Of a stretch of 64,000 nucleotides of DNA, positions 53,015-61,858 are shown one piece after another (position 1 is the stretch's first letter; each line of letters starts with the position of its first letter). The notes beneath the pieces are model-generated. The model had not been told where the DNA came from. It did no database searches and saw nothing but the letters and a program-made list of their open reading frames with translations. This stretch comes from a bacterium (GTDB lineage: Bacteria; Myxococcota_A; Bradymonadia; UBA7976; UBA1532): positions 1-64,000 of the forward strand of contig JAUHXC010000017.1 of the NCBI GenBank assembly GCA_030427205.1. Reading direction: 5' to 3'. The translations under genes and the position numbers were made by a program.

Positions 53015-54258
53015 TGCACGTTCTGCTGCTCGCGCTCAACTACCACCCCGACAAGCTGGGCAACGCGCCGCTGATGACGGGCATCGCCGAAGGCCTCGTC
53101 GAGCGGGGGCATCGGGTCACGGTGGTCTGCGCGCTGCCGCATCACGAGACCGGGCGGATCGACCCGGCCTATGGTCGGCGGGCGGTGGTGCGCGATCGGC
53201 GCAGAGGCGTCGACATCTTGCGGGTCTGGCTCTACGCCCCCGGCGAAGGCGGCCTGCTCGGCACCGGCGCGGCGGCGAAGATGGCCAACTACGCCTCGTT
53301 CACCGCCACCGCGCTCGCCGCCGCGCTGACCGTGCGCGACATCGACGTGATCTTCACCCCGTCGCCGCCGCTGACCCTGGGCATCGTCGACCACCTCGTC
53401 GGCCGGCTGCGGCGGGTGCCTTTCGTCTACAACCTGCAGGACCTCTTCCCCGAGGCGGCGGTGCGGCTGGGCGTGCTCACCGACCCGCGGCTGATCGCCG
53501 GCTTCGAGCGGCTCGAGCGCTGGGTCTACCGGCGAGCCACCCGGCTGTCGATCATCAGCGAGGCCTTCCGCGAACACCTGATCGAGCGCGGGGTGCCCGC
53601 CGAGCGCATCGTCTACATCCCCAACTACACCGACACCGACGAGATCACGCCGCGCGCGCGCACCGGCAACCCGATCCGCGCGGCCCACGGGCTCGACGAC
53701 ACCTTCGTGATCCAGTTCTCGGGGCGTATGGGCTACAGCCAGGGGCTCGAGACGGTCATCGAGGCCTGGCGCACGCTCGACGACCTGCCCGACGCGCGCC
53801 TGATGATGGTGGGTGATGGTCAGGCCCGGGCGATGATCGACGACGCGCTGCGCGACGACCCGCGGGCGGTGGTGCTGCCGACCCAGCCCCGCGCGGTGCT
53901 CGCCGACCTGCTCGGCGCCGCCGACGTGGGCCTCGCGCCCTTGCGCCGGGGCATGGCCGAGACCTGCATCCCGTCGAAGATCTTCGGCATCATGGCCGCC
54001 GCCCGCCCGGTCATCGCCGGGGTCGAGGCCCACACCGACACCGCCCGGCTCATCGAGAGCGCCGACGGCGGCATCGTGGTGCCGCCGGAAGATCCCGACG
54101 CCCTCGCCGCGGCGATCCGCCGGCTGTACGCCCGCCCCAAGCTCGGCCGGGCGATGGGCGCCGCCGGGCGCCTGCACGTCGTCGGCCACCACGGGCGCCA
54201 CGCCATCATCGCCCGCTACGAAGCGTTGCTCGAAGAGCTGGTCGAGCGGGGCCGCTGA
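53014..54258 (+). CDS. GT4-family glycosyltransferase (WcaI-like)
   Basis: The 414-residue enzyme has a two-domain GT-B fold: an N-terminal LLLALNYHPDKLGNAPLMTG and PHHETGRIDPAYG (as in WcaI-type colanic acid enzymes) and a C-terminal nucleotide-sugar domain with FVIQFSGRMGYSQGLETVIEA, ADVGLAPLRRGMAETCIPSKI and the Glu-rich end. It should add a sugar to a surface polysaccharide or lipid carrier in the cytoplasm. It starts one base inside the stop of the HTTM gene (TGATG). Confidence 0.88.
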   Translation: MHVLLLALNYHPDKLGNAPLMTGIAEGLVERGHRVTVVCALPHHETGRIDPAYGRRAVVRDRRRGVDILRVWLYAPGEGGLLGTGAAAKMANYASFTATALAAALTVRDIDVIFTPSPPLTLGIVDHLVGRLRRVPFVYNLQDLFPEAAVRLGVLTDPRLIAGFERLERWVYRRATRLSIISEAFREHLIERGVPAERIVYIPNYTDTDEITPRARTGNPIRAAHGLDDTFVIQFSGRMGYSQGLETVIEAWRTLDDLPDARLMMVGDGQARAMIDDALRDDPRAVVLPTQPRAVLADLLGAADVGLAPLRRGMAETCIPSKIFGIMAAARPVIAGVEAHTDTARLIESADGGIVVPPEDPDALAAAIRRLYARPKLGRAMGAAGRLHVVGHHGRHAIIARYEALLEELVERGR

Positions 54259-54326
54259 CCGTCGGGCGGCCGCCGCGCCGTCAGTTGCCGGCGCACAGCG
54301 GCGCGCACTGACCGGCACCGGCTGCC

Positions 54327-54342
54327 GATCGGCGCGCCGATC
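54327..54342. terminator. 16-base palindrome at the end of the 54341 gene
   Basis: GATCGGCGCGCCGATC reads the same on both strands and covers the first bases of the stop codon on the minus strand. In transcripts from either of the two convergent genes it could form a hairpin. Confidence 0.35.
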
Positions 54343-55564
54343 AGTCCACCGGATAGCGGTCGGCCGGGTCGCCGTCGCGGGTCGAGACGATCGGGGCCTC
54401 GGCGGCGGTCTGCCATGGCACGTCGGGCCACCAGCGCTCGGGCGTCGGCGGCGCGTCGACGTCGATGACCGCGCCCGGCCGCGGGGCGACGAAGCGCACG
54501 CCGGCCTTCTCGGCGGCGGCCCAGGTGCGCTCCATCGGCTCGGTCCAGCCGTGCAGCGCCAGGTCGAAGAGCCCCCAGTGGATCGGGATGAACAGGTCGC
54601 CCCGCAGCATGCGATGCCCGCGGATGGCCTGCTCGGGGCCGATGTGCCAGTCGGGCCAGGTGGCGTGGTAGGCGCCGACCTCGATCATCACTGCGTCGAA
54701 GGGCCCGTAGCGCTCGCCGATCGTGGCCATGTCGTCGAAGAGCCCCGTATCGCCCGAGAACATCACCCGGGCCTCGGGCCCGACCAACGCGTAGCCCGCC
54801 CATTGCGTGCGGTTCTGGTCGAAGAGGTGGCGGCCCGACGCGTGGCGGGCGGGCGTGGCCACCACCCGCAGGTCGCCGAACGTCGTCTCCTGCCACCAGT
54901 CGAGCTCGACGATGCGCTTCGGGTCGATGCCCCAGTACTCCAGGTGGGCCCCGACGCCCAGGGCGGTGACGAAGGTGGTGTCCCACTCGCGCATCGCGAC
55001 GATGGTCGGGTGGTCGAGGTGGTCGTAGTGATCGTGCGAGATCAGGACCGCGTCGACCCCTTCGAGCGCCTCGAGGGGCAGGGGCGACGCGTACCACCGC
55101 TGCGGCCCCAGCGCCGGAATGGGGAAGGGCGAGTCGCCGAAGACCGGATCGGTGAGCACCCGCTTGCCGGCCAACTCGATGAGCGTCGTCGAGTGTCCCA
55201 GCCAGGTGATGCGCAGCCGGCCGGGCGGCGTGGCCAGCCGGGCGGTGGTGTCGCCGTGCACCGGCAGCGCGTCGGTCGGCGACGCGACGTCGCTGCCGTC
55301 GAACATCGCCGTCAGCCCGCCGGCCATGTCGTTGAACAGCGGCTGCGCGTTGACGAAGATGCCGTCGCTCGAGTGGGGCGAGGCCTGCATGCGCGCGGCG
55401 CGCTCACCCGCGGGCCCGGTGCCCATCGCCCGCCACGCCAGCCCGACGCCCACCGCGATCAGCGCCGCGAGCACGGCGCCCAGGATCAGCATGAGCCGGC
55501 CGATGCGGCGCCAGATCCGGCGGCGGGCGGGCGGTGCGTCGGTCTCGGTCGGGCGATCGGTCAT
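54341..55564 (-). CDS. Membrane-anchored metallo-beta-lactamase-fold hydrolase (NAPE-PLD/UlaG-like)
   Basis: The 407-residue protein has an N-terminal helix (LMLILGAVLAALIAVGVG), the motif ISHDHYDHLD, RHASGRH, SGDTG and PIHWG, which together give the two-metal site of the NAPE-phospholipase D-like subgroup. It should be held on the outside of the inner membrane, acting on a lipid or phosphodiester. GGAG lies 6 bases before the ATG. Substrate unknown. Confidence 0.86.
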   Translation of the reverse strand: MTDRPTETDAPPARRRIWRRIGRLMLILGAVLAALIAVGVGLAWRAMGTGPAGERAARMQASPHSSDGIFVNAQPLFNDMAGGLTAMFDGSDVASPTDALPVHGDTTARLATPPGRLRITWLGHSTTLIELAGKRVLTDPVFGDSPFPIPALGPQRWYASPLPLEALEGVDAVLISHDHYDHLDHPTIVAMREWDTTFVTALGVGAHLEYWGIDPKRIVELDWWQETTFGDLRVVATPARHASGRHLFDQNRTQWAGYALVGPEARVMFSGDTGLFDDMATIGERYGPFDAVMIEVGAYHATWPDWHIGPEQAIRGHRMLRGDLFIPIHWGLFDLALHGWTEPMERTWAAAEKAGVRFVAPRPGAVIDVDAPPTPERWWPDVPWQTAAEAPIVSTRDGDPADRYPVD

Positions 55565-55701
55565 GAGCCTGCTCCGGGTCGAGGGCAGCCGACTCTATGG
55601 CCCCGCGCCGAGGCAGGCAATCGCCGAGCGCGCCATGGGAGAATCCGATGGTGCCACGAACCGGCCATGGGCCCGAGCGGGCGCCGGATCGCGCGGCCGC
55701 G

Positions 55702-56217
55702 TCAGCCCTGGGCGATGCCCAGCAGGGACGGCGCCATGGTCGACGGGGTATTCGCCTGGGTGGTCTGGAAGTCGGTCGGCACGCGCCCGGTGAGCAGATA
55801 GACGAAGTACGGCGGGTGCCGCGCCGCGTCGATCAGATCGCGGTCGTTATTCTCGCACTGCCCGATGCCGCGGCCGATGCCGACATAGCTGTTCATCAGC
55901 CGCTCGGCCCGCGCCCGGTCGGACGTGCGATGCAGGACGTGCATGTAGTTCCACGGCTTGCGGATGTAGACGGCGTGCAGCAGGTCCCGGTCGATGAGCC
56001 GGTGGATCTCGACCAGCGACGTCTCGAGCAGCTGGGCCTGCGAGTTGGGGTCGCTGCAGACGCCGACGCGAAACGCCAGCGAGTTGAGCGCGCACCAGGT
56101 GGCGATCGAGCGCAGCACGCGTTCGGAGCGGGCCTCTTCGGTGAGCAGGTTCGCCTTGTCGCCGAGCGGCGAGAGCCCGGCCGTGCCGGACGCGGCCCAG
56201 TAGCGGATCGTGAGCAT
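55702..56217 (-). CDS. Unknown protein P2 with RVGVCSDP motif
   Basis: The 171-residue protein is not recognised. It shares with the preceding gene product (P1) the motif RVGVCSDP (Cys54), a later Trp-x3-His (WNYMH) and a PYFVYL strand at matching positions. No signal peptide or membrane helix. Its ATG shares one base with P1's stop (TGATG), so P1 and P2 are coupled and probably work together. Confidence 0.78.
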   Translation of the reverse strand: MLTIRYWAASGTAGLSPLGDKANLLTEEARSERVLRSIATWCALNSLAFRVGVCSDPNSQAQLLETSLVEIHRLIDRDLLHAVYIRKPWNYMHVLHRTSDRARAERLMNSYVGIGRGIGQCENNDRDLIDAARHPPYFVYLLTGRVPTDFQTTQANTPSTMAPSLLGIAQG

Positions 56218-56822
56218 CAGTGGCCTCCCGTCTGGCGCGCGGTCTCCGCCTCACCGTCGCGGCCCGCTGCCTCCGCCTCGCGCGCCGCGCTGCGCTCCCG
56301 CGGACCGAAGGGGATGCGCTCGACGACCGACGGGTTGAGGGCTCTGCGGAACGCCACGTACACCAAGAACGGCGCGCTCGGCTGCTTGCCGCTGCCGGCG
56401 GATCCGATGTCGATGATGATGCGCTCGCCCGACTCGGGCTTGCGCTGCTGCCCCTGCGCGATCAGCGCGCGGGCGAAGGCTTGCACCTCGCCGGCGTCGT
56501 TGCCGGCATAGACGAAGTGCAGGCTCTCCCACAGCCCGCGCAGCCACGAGATCTCGACCGTGTCGCCCACGGTCCGGCGGCTGAGCTCGGTCATGCCCTT
56601 GCGCACGATGCCGACATCGGGGGACGGGTCGGAGCAGACGCCGACCCGGGCCATGATCGCGCCGAGCCGGGCCGAGCTGTCGATCAGGTGATCGAAGACC
56701 CGACGGGCGGCCTCCTTGATCGACGGGATGCTGGCCAGCTCGTCGGCGGTCCACGGCGCGCGCGGCCGCTTGGTGGCCCGGACCAGCTCCAGGGGTCGCT
56801 GTCGCCAGACGTAGACCTGCAT
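56217..56822 (-). CDS. Unknown protein P1 with RVGVCSDP motif
   Basis: The 201-residue protein starts MQVYVWRQRP, has the motif RVGVCSDP (Cys63), then WESLHFVYAG and APFLVYV, in the same order as P2, and an Arg/Glu-rich tail. It is predicted soluble. AAGGA lies 7 bases before the ATG. It is divergent from a Ser/Thr kinase gene (123 bases apart) and is the first gene of the P1-P2 pair. Function unknown. Confidence 0.8.
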   Translation of the reverse strand: MQVYVWRQRPLELVRATKRPRAPWTADELASIPSIKEAARRVFDHLIDSSARLGAIMARVGVCSDPSPDVGIVRKGMTELSRRTVGDTVEISWLRGLWESLHFVYAGNDAGEVQAFARALIAQGQQRKPESGERIIIDIGSAGSGKQPSAPFLVYVAFRRALNPSVVERIPFGPRERSAAREAEAAGRDGEAETARQTGGH

Positions 56823-56945
56823 CGCACCGTCCTTGTCGCGGGGTGTCCCGAATATAGTGGGCGAGGCCCGGAGACGGCAAGCGGTGGCCCGCGCACGGGC
56901 GCCGGTGGGGTTGGATCACCGGGGCGTTCGTGCGAATTTGAGGCC
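56823..56945. promoter_or_regulatory. Divergent promoter region between the P1/P2 pair and the kinase gene
   Basis: This 123-base region is the only space for promoters of both transcription units. I see no strong consensus boxes. Confidence 0.4.
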
Positions 56946-58031
56946 ATGCGCAACGCCGCCGATCCCGAAGGCCTCATCGGCGCCGTCCTCGGCGGCAAGT
57001 ACCGGGTCACCGGCCTCATCGGCAAGGGTGGCTTCGGCGCGGTCTATCGCGCGGTGCAGGATCCGGTCGGCCGCGAAGTGGCGGTCAAGGTCATCGGCCG
57101 GGTCGGCGACGACCACGGGCTGCGCACCCGCTTCTTCCGCGAAGCGCAGGTGCTCTCGCGGCTCAAAGACAGCGCCACGGTGACTCTCTTCGACTATGGC
57201 GAAGAGAGCGACGGCACCCTCTACATGGTGCAGGAGCTGGTGCTCGGTCGGCCGCTGTCGGCGGTGATCGCCCGCGGGGCCCGGCTCGAGCCGCAGCGCG
57301 CGGTGCGCATCACGATACAGGTGCTGCACGCGCTCGAAGAGGCCCACGAGCTGGGGGTCGTGCACCGCGACATCAAGCCGGCCAACATCATGGTCACCCG
57401 CGGCCGCGAGGGCGACGAGGCGGTGCGGGTGCTCGACTTCGGGGTGGCCAAGCTGCTCGTCGACCCCAGCGATGGCTACCGCACGACCCGCGGGCAGACG
57501 GTGGGCACGCCGACCTACATGGCGCCCGAGCAGACCAAGGCCAAAGGCATCGGCCCGGCGACCGACCTCTACGCGCTGGGCATCCTGCTGTATCGCATGC
57601 TCGTCGGGCGGCTGCCGTACAAGGCCGACAGCCACTTCGAGACCATGATGATGCACCGCAAGGCGCCGCTGCCGGCGATGGAGGGCGTGCCCGAGCCCAT
57701 CGCCGAGGTGCTGCGCACCGCGCTGGCCAAGAAGCCCGACGACCGCTTCGCCGGCGCCCGGGCGATGCGCAAGGCGCTCGAGCAGGCCTTCCCCAGCGCG
57801 GCGATGCCCTCGGACATGCACGCCGCCCAGACCAGCGCGCCGCCGGCCGACGAGACGGTGCGCACCCCGATCGAGCTGCCGGTGCGCAGCGTCGAGGCCT
57901 CGGCCCCGCCCGCGGGGCAGCCCGCCGACCAGACCGCGGGGATCGCGCCGCCGGCCGGCCCCGACCAGCGGTTGCTCTACGCGGTGATCGTGGTGCTGGC
58001 CATCGCGCTGATCATCGCGCTGCTGCGTTGA
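56946..58031 (+). CDS. Hanks-type Ser/Thr protein kinase with C-terminal membrane helix
   Basis: Residues 19-290 form a kinase domain: GKGGFGAVY, Lys48 (AVKVI), Glu in FFREAQVL, Asp142 in VVHRDIKPANI, Asp164 in LDFGVAK, and VGTPTYMAPEQ. After a Pro/Ala linker comes one helix (LLYAVIVVLAIALIIALL) at the very end, so the kinase faces the cytoplasm with no extracellular sensor. The ATG at 56946 is preceded by GAGG at close spacing; the longer open frame upstream is non-coding. Likely substrate candidates are the neighbouring P1/P2 proteins, by position only. Confidence 0.92.
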   Translation: MRNAADPEGLIGAVLGGKYRVTGLIGKGGFGAVYRAVQDPVGREVAVKVIGRVGDDHGLRTRFFREAQVLSRLKDSATVTLFDYGEESDGTLYMVQELVLGRPLSAVIARGARLEPQRAVRITIQVLHALEEAHELGVVHRDIKPANIMVTRGREGDEAVRVLDFGVAKLLVDPSDGYRTTRGQTVGTPTYMAPEQTKAKGIGPATDLYALGILLYRMLVGRLPYKADSHFETMMMHRKAPLPAMEGVPEPIAEVLRTALAKKPDDRFAGARAMRKALEQAFPSAAMPSDMHAAQTSAPPADETVRTPIELPVRSVEASAPPAGQPADQTAGIAPPAGPDQRLLYAVIVVLAIALIIALLR

Positions 58032-58071
58032 TCGGGCCGCGTTGATCGCGCTGCTGTGTTGATCGCCGGGC

Positions 58072-58701
58072 TCAGCGCGCCTTCTCGACGTGGGCCTGCA
58101 GGTTCGCGATGACCTTGCCGATGCGCCACTCGACGTTCTTGCGATAGACCGACATCGGGAAGAACGTATCGACGATGCCCACGAAGCGGGTCTCGCTCTT
58201 GAAGCGCACCGTCGAGCCCGCCCCGTCGCCGGTGGCCCACAGCACCAGTTCGAAGGTCTCGATGAGCGCGCTGTCGCCGCCGAGCTCGACCGCGAGCCGC
58301 TCGACCGCGCCGGGCACGCCGCTCACCGGGCGGGTATCGGTCACCGCGAAGCGGATCACGTCGTTCTCGCTGCCGAAGGGCCAGACCAGATCGACGTCGT
58401 AGACCAGGTCGAACGCGCCGCGCCCGCCGGCGCCGCCGGGCAGATAGCGCACGTCGTGGAACTGGGTGATGAAGGCCTTGCCGCCCGGCCGGCGGTTGAT
58501 GTCGACCAGCGCCCAGCGGCCATACGCGGCGAACGCGCCGGCCACCCGGGTCACCGTCTCGAAGGGCACCGCCAGCACCACCTCGCCGGTGGTCACGAAC
58601 ATCTCGCGGTCGTCGTCATAGGTCGTGCGGGTGACCACCGTCTCGGCGGCGAGCGAGGCGGCGGGCAGGAGCACGGCGAGGAGGGCGAGCGCGCGGATCA
58701 T
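58072..58701 (-). CDS. Secreted SRPBCC/START-like protein, unknown
   Basis: The 209-residue protein has a signal peptide (LALLAVLLPAASLAAE) and the alternation of strands and a final long helix (VYRKNVEWRIGKVIANLQAHVEKA) expected for a helix-grip (SRPBCC-like) fold, such as START-type lipid-binding proteins. The fold call is tentative. It might bind a lipid in the periplasm. It converges with the kinase gene, 40 bases apart. Confidence 0.68.
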   Translation of the reverse strand: MIRALALLAVLLPAASLAAETVVTRTTYDDDREMFVTTGEVVLAVPFETVTRVAGAFAAYGRWALVDINRRPGGKAFITQFHDVRYLPGGAGGRGAFDLVYDVDLVWPFGSENDVIRFAVTDTRPVSGVPGAVERLAVELGGDSALIETFELVLWATGDGAGSTVRFKSETRFVGIVDTFFPMSVYRKNVEWRIGKVIANLQAHVEKAR

Positions 58702-58755
58702 CTCGCCGGGGTATAGCCCGAATGGCGGGGCGCTGTCAGGGGGTAGCCGCCGCCG

Positions 58756-60444
58756 TCAGTTCTCCCACAGGTCGGCGGCGCCGAAGACCGCCTGGTTGTA
58801 GCCCGGCGAGCCGGCGAAGTCGGGGGCGATGACCTCGGCGGTGCAGGCGGTATCGGGCGCCGCCTGCGGGTCGGCGAGGAAGCCGAGCAGGATCTCCATG
58901 CCGCACGACGGCCCCTGGGGCGCGCTGGCCTTGGGGCTCTGCGAGACGACGGTGTGCGAGGCGTGGGGCACGAGCACGACGTGGCCGGCGGCGCCGAAGT
59001 CTTCGAGGAACCGCCCGAGCAGGTCGAGCGGCGTCGCCGGGTCGTACTCGGCGTGCAGCACCAGCGTCGGGCTCTGCGGCGCGGCGCGCTGCCCGGCGAG
59101 CGGGGCGGGGTAGGGCACGAACGGCTCGGCCTGGCTCACGACCTGACGCGAGACCCCGCGGCACATGATCGTCTGCTGGTAGCGCGCCTCGGCGTCGGCC
59201 GGCGTCGGCGGCGGATCCTCCCACAGCTCGGCGCGGGCGATGTTGATCGCGAGCGGGAACGAGTAGCTGCCCGGCCCCGCCGCGCCGCCGCCTCCGCCGC
59301 CGAAGATGTTCTGGAACATATGGCCGATGGCCGCGATGTCGGCCGGATCACAGCGGCGGATGCGGTGCACGAACGCCGGCAGGGCCGGGCGCAGCTGCGC
59401 GAAGAGCATCATCTGCGCCAGCAGCCCGCGGGTGGCCTCGACCGCCATCACCGGATCGCCCGCCAGATCGGGGCAGTGGCCCGCGGCCAGATCGGCGAAG
59501 AGCTGCTCGACGACGGCCGAAGGCTGCTCGCCCAGCTTCTCGGCGCAGAGCGGATCGCCGGCGCAGACCTCGTCGAGCCACTGCCGGCCGACGCGATCCT
59601 CCCACTCGTCCTGGCGCGACAGCGGGCAGTCGAGCGGGTCGCAGACCGAGTCGAAGATCACGCCCGCGGCCTGATCGGGCGCCAGCAGCAGGTATTGATG
59701 CGCCAGAAACGTGCCATAGCTGATGCCCATGACGAACGGGCGCGGGTCGCCCACGGCGTCGATCAGCTCGACGATGTCGGCCGCCGCCTCGTGGCTCGAG
59801 AAGCCGGCGAGGCCGTCGAGCCCGTATTGCTCGACGAGCGCGGCGTAGCACGGCGGCCACTCGTCGCCGACGATGTAGGCGCCCCCGGCGGTATCGGGCG
59901 CCTCTTGAACCGGGCAGGTCAGCCGGCTCGAGCGGCCCGTGCCGCGGTGGTCGGGCAGGTAGACCGTCAGGCCGGCGTCGAGCGCGGTCGCCAGCGAGGC
60001 CAGCCACTCGAGCGGATCGCCGGCCTGTCCCGGGCCGCCGGCCAGCAGCCACAGCGAGCGCCCGTCGGCCTCGACGCCGACGACCCGCTTGACGAAGAGG
60101 TCGATGGCGCGGTCGTCGGCGACGTCCCGGCGCAGCGGCATCGGGCGCACGGCGCACGTCACCCGCGGGTCGGGCTGACCCATCAAGCCATCACAGGGCT
60201 GCCAGTCGATGGCATCGGCGGGGTCCGGATCGATGACTGCCATGTCGGAGGTGCCATCAGATGTCATGTCGGGCATGTTATCCAGTGATTCGGATGCCAT
60301 GTCGGGCATGCCATCCCGCGATTCGGATGCCATGTCGGGCGCGCCCGGCGAGGCGTCGGCGGCGTCTTGGGCCGGCTCGCCGGGGTCGCAGCCGAGCGCG
60401 GCGAGGGCCACGGTCAGCCAAGAGAGCGTGCGGATCGGGTTCAT
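58756..60444 (-). CDS. Alpha/beta-hydrolase lipoprotein (S33 aminopeptidase/TAP-like)
   Basis: The 562-residue protein has a lipoprotein signal (TVALAALGC, Cys19), a Met-Pro-Asp/Ser linker (MASESRDGMPDMASES...) and an alpha/beta-hydrolase core: LLAGGPGQAG, LPDHRGTGRSS, nucleophile Ser in GISYGTF, Asp in AEYDPATP, His in PHASHTVV. Members cleave N-terminal Pro or tripeptides, or hydrolyse esters. AGGAGGTGA precedes the ATG, the best ribosome binding site in the window. Confidence 0.9.
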   Translation of the reverse strand: MNPIRTLSWLTVALAALGCDPGEPAQDAADASPGAPDMASESRDGMPDMASESLDNMPDMTSDGTSDMAVIDPDPADAIDWQPCDGLMGQPDPRVTCAVRPMPLRRDVADDRAIDLFVKRVVGVEADGRSLWLLAGGPGQAGDPLEWLASLATALDAGLTVYLPDHRGTGRSSRLTCPVQEAPDTAGGAYIVGDEWPPCYAALVEQYGLDGLAGFSSHEAAADIVELIDAVGDPRPFVMGISYGTFLAHQYLLLAPDQAAGVIFDSVCDPLDCPLSRQDEWEDRVGRQWLDEVCAGDPLCAEKLGEQPSAVVEQLFADLAAGHCPDLAGDPVMAVEATRGLLAQMMLFAQLRPALPAFVHRIRRCDPADIAAIGHMFQNIFGGGGGGAAGPGSYSFPLAINIARAELWEDPPPTPADAEARYQQTIMCRGVSRQVVSQAEPFVPYPAPLAGQRAAPQSPTLVLHAEYDPATPLDLLGRFLEDFGAAGHVVLVPHASHTVVSQSPKASAPQGPSCGMEILLGFLADPQAAPDTACTAEVIAPDFAGSPGYNQAVFGAADLWEN

Positions 60445-60541
60445 GGGCGGTCACCTCCTGCGTGGTGACCGGCGGTACGCGCCGGGCGGCGGCCGAGCCC
60501 CTGAAGCCCACCTGAAGCGTCCTGAAGCGCGGTCCGGGCGA

Positions 60542-61858
60542 TCAGCCGCGGCGCTGCACCGGCCCGTCGAGGCGATAGCCGCCGTCTTCGGTGAGCAATA
60601 CGCCGGACAGGCCCAGCCGCCGCAGGCTGCGCACGGCGGTGTAGACCCGGGCCAGCCCGCTCTCGGGTCGCATGCGCTCGCCGGGCCAGCCGGCGGTCAC
60701 CAGCGCGTCGGCCGCCAGCGGCCCCTCGGCGGCGGTATGGGCCTCGGCCAGCCGCAGCAGAATACGCCGCGGCGCGCCGTAGCGCCGCAGGTCGACCCGC
60801 ACGCCCGCGGCGGTGGTGAAGCCCGCGTCGTCGATCACCAGCGGCGGATCGGCGCCGAGCCGCCGGCGATGGTCGGCGGCCGACGTCGCGACCCAGCCCA
60901 GACCCAGGCCTTCGGCCGTCCAGCGCACCTGATCGAGCACAACCGCCGCCCGCGCGCGATCGCCCGCGGCTGCCAGCGCCTCGCCGCGGGCCATCTCGGC
61001 GACCAGCCGGCTCTCCTCGTCGCCGACCGCCCGGATGTCGGCCGGGTCGGGCGCGCCGTCGAGCGCGCCGATCTTGGTGGCCATGAGCCGATCGCCCAGC
61101 CGTTCGAACAGCGCGCGCGCCTCGGCCTGCCACGCGTCGGCGACCGCGTCTTCGCCCCGCTGGCGGGCGCCGAGCCCCAGGTTGGCCAGGATCAGCCCCC
61201 GCTGACGCTCGGCGCCGAGCGCAGCCAGCTCGCCGAAGAGCGCGCGATAGGCGGCCTCGGCGTCGGCCCGCGACCCGAGCAGCTGCAGCGCGCAGGCCTC
61301 CTGAAACCGGGCCCGCAGGGCCGACGGCCGATCGGCGCGCTGCTCGGCGGCGGCGGCCACGTCCCCGGCGATCTGCAGCGCGGTCGCCGGATCACCGCCG
61401 TTGCGCGCGACCGCGGCGCGCAGCAGCCGGGCCTCGGCCTGGATCTCCCACGGCGACGGCGGCCAGGTGTCGAGCCGATCCACCGGCGCCGGCGTGGGGA
61501 AGGGGGCTGCGGCCTGCAGGCGCGCCTCGGCCGCGTGGGCGTCGGCCAGCGCTTGGCGATAGAGGCCCTTGAGGAACGCCAGCCGCCCGCGGCGCAGCAC
61601 GATCCAGGCCGCCAGGACGGGGTGCCCGTCGAACTGCGCCTTCTCGACCAGCTCGACGTAGCGATCGTGCTGCCCCTGCATGGCCAGCGCTTCGAGCGCG
61701 GTCAGCCAGGCTGCGCCGCGGGGCGGGTCGTGCAGCGCCGGCTCGACGGCGGCGCGGATCTGATCGGCGTGGGCTTCGAGCATAGCCCGGCAGCGGGCGG
61801 CGTCGCGGCCGTCGAGCCCGCGGGCCAGCCGGGCGGCGGTCGACGGGTCGAGGGGCAT
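60542..61858 (-). CDS. TPR-containing protein with C-terminal winged-helix domain, likely transcription regulator
   Basis: The 438-residue protein has about 330 residues of helical repeats (WLTALEALAMQGQHDRYVELVEKAQ; EACALQLLGSRADAEAAYRALF) and then a winged helix resembling OmpR/BTAD DNA-binding domains (VDLRRYGAPRRILLRLAEAH... GLARVYTAVRSLRRLGL... EDGGYRLDGP). It has no receiver or ATPase. It starts one base inside the stop of the phosphoesterase gene (TGATG), which makes co-expression likely. Confidence 0.8.
   Translation of the reverse strand: MPLDPSTAARLARGLDGRDAARCRAMLEAHADQIRAAVEPALHDPPRGAAWLTALEALAMQGQHDRYVELVEKAQFDGHPVLAAWIVLRRGRLAFLKGLYRQALADAHAAEARLQAAAPFPTPAPVDRLDTWPPSPWEIQAEARLLRAAVARNGGDPATALQIAGDVAAAAEQRADRPSALRARFQEACALQLLGSRADAEAAYRALFGELAALGAERQRGLILANLGLGARQRGEDAVADAWQAEARALFERLGDRLMATKIGALDGAPDPADIRAVGDEESRLVAEMARGEALAAAGDRARAAVVLDQVRWTAEGLGLGWVATSAADHRRRLGADPPLVIDDAGFTTAAGVRVDLRRYGAPRRILLRLAEAHTAAEGPLAADALVTAGWPGERMRPESGLARVYTAVRSLRRLGLSGVLLTEDGGYRLDGPVQRRG

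Noticed and set aside
58032..58071. Small repeat GTTGATCG between the kinase and SRPBCC-like genes
   Set aside because: Three loose copies over 40 bases, in keeping with chance duplication of the gene end; no hairpin of note.
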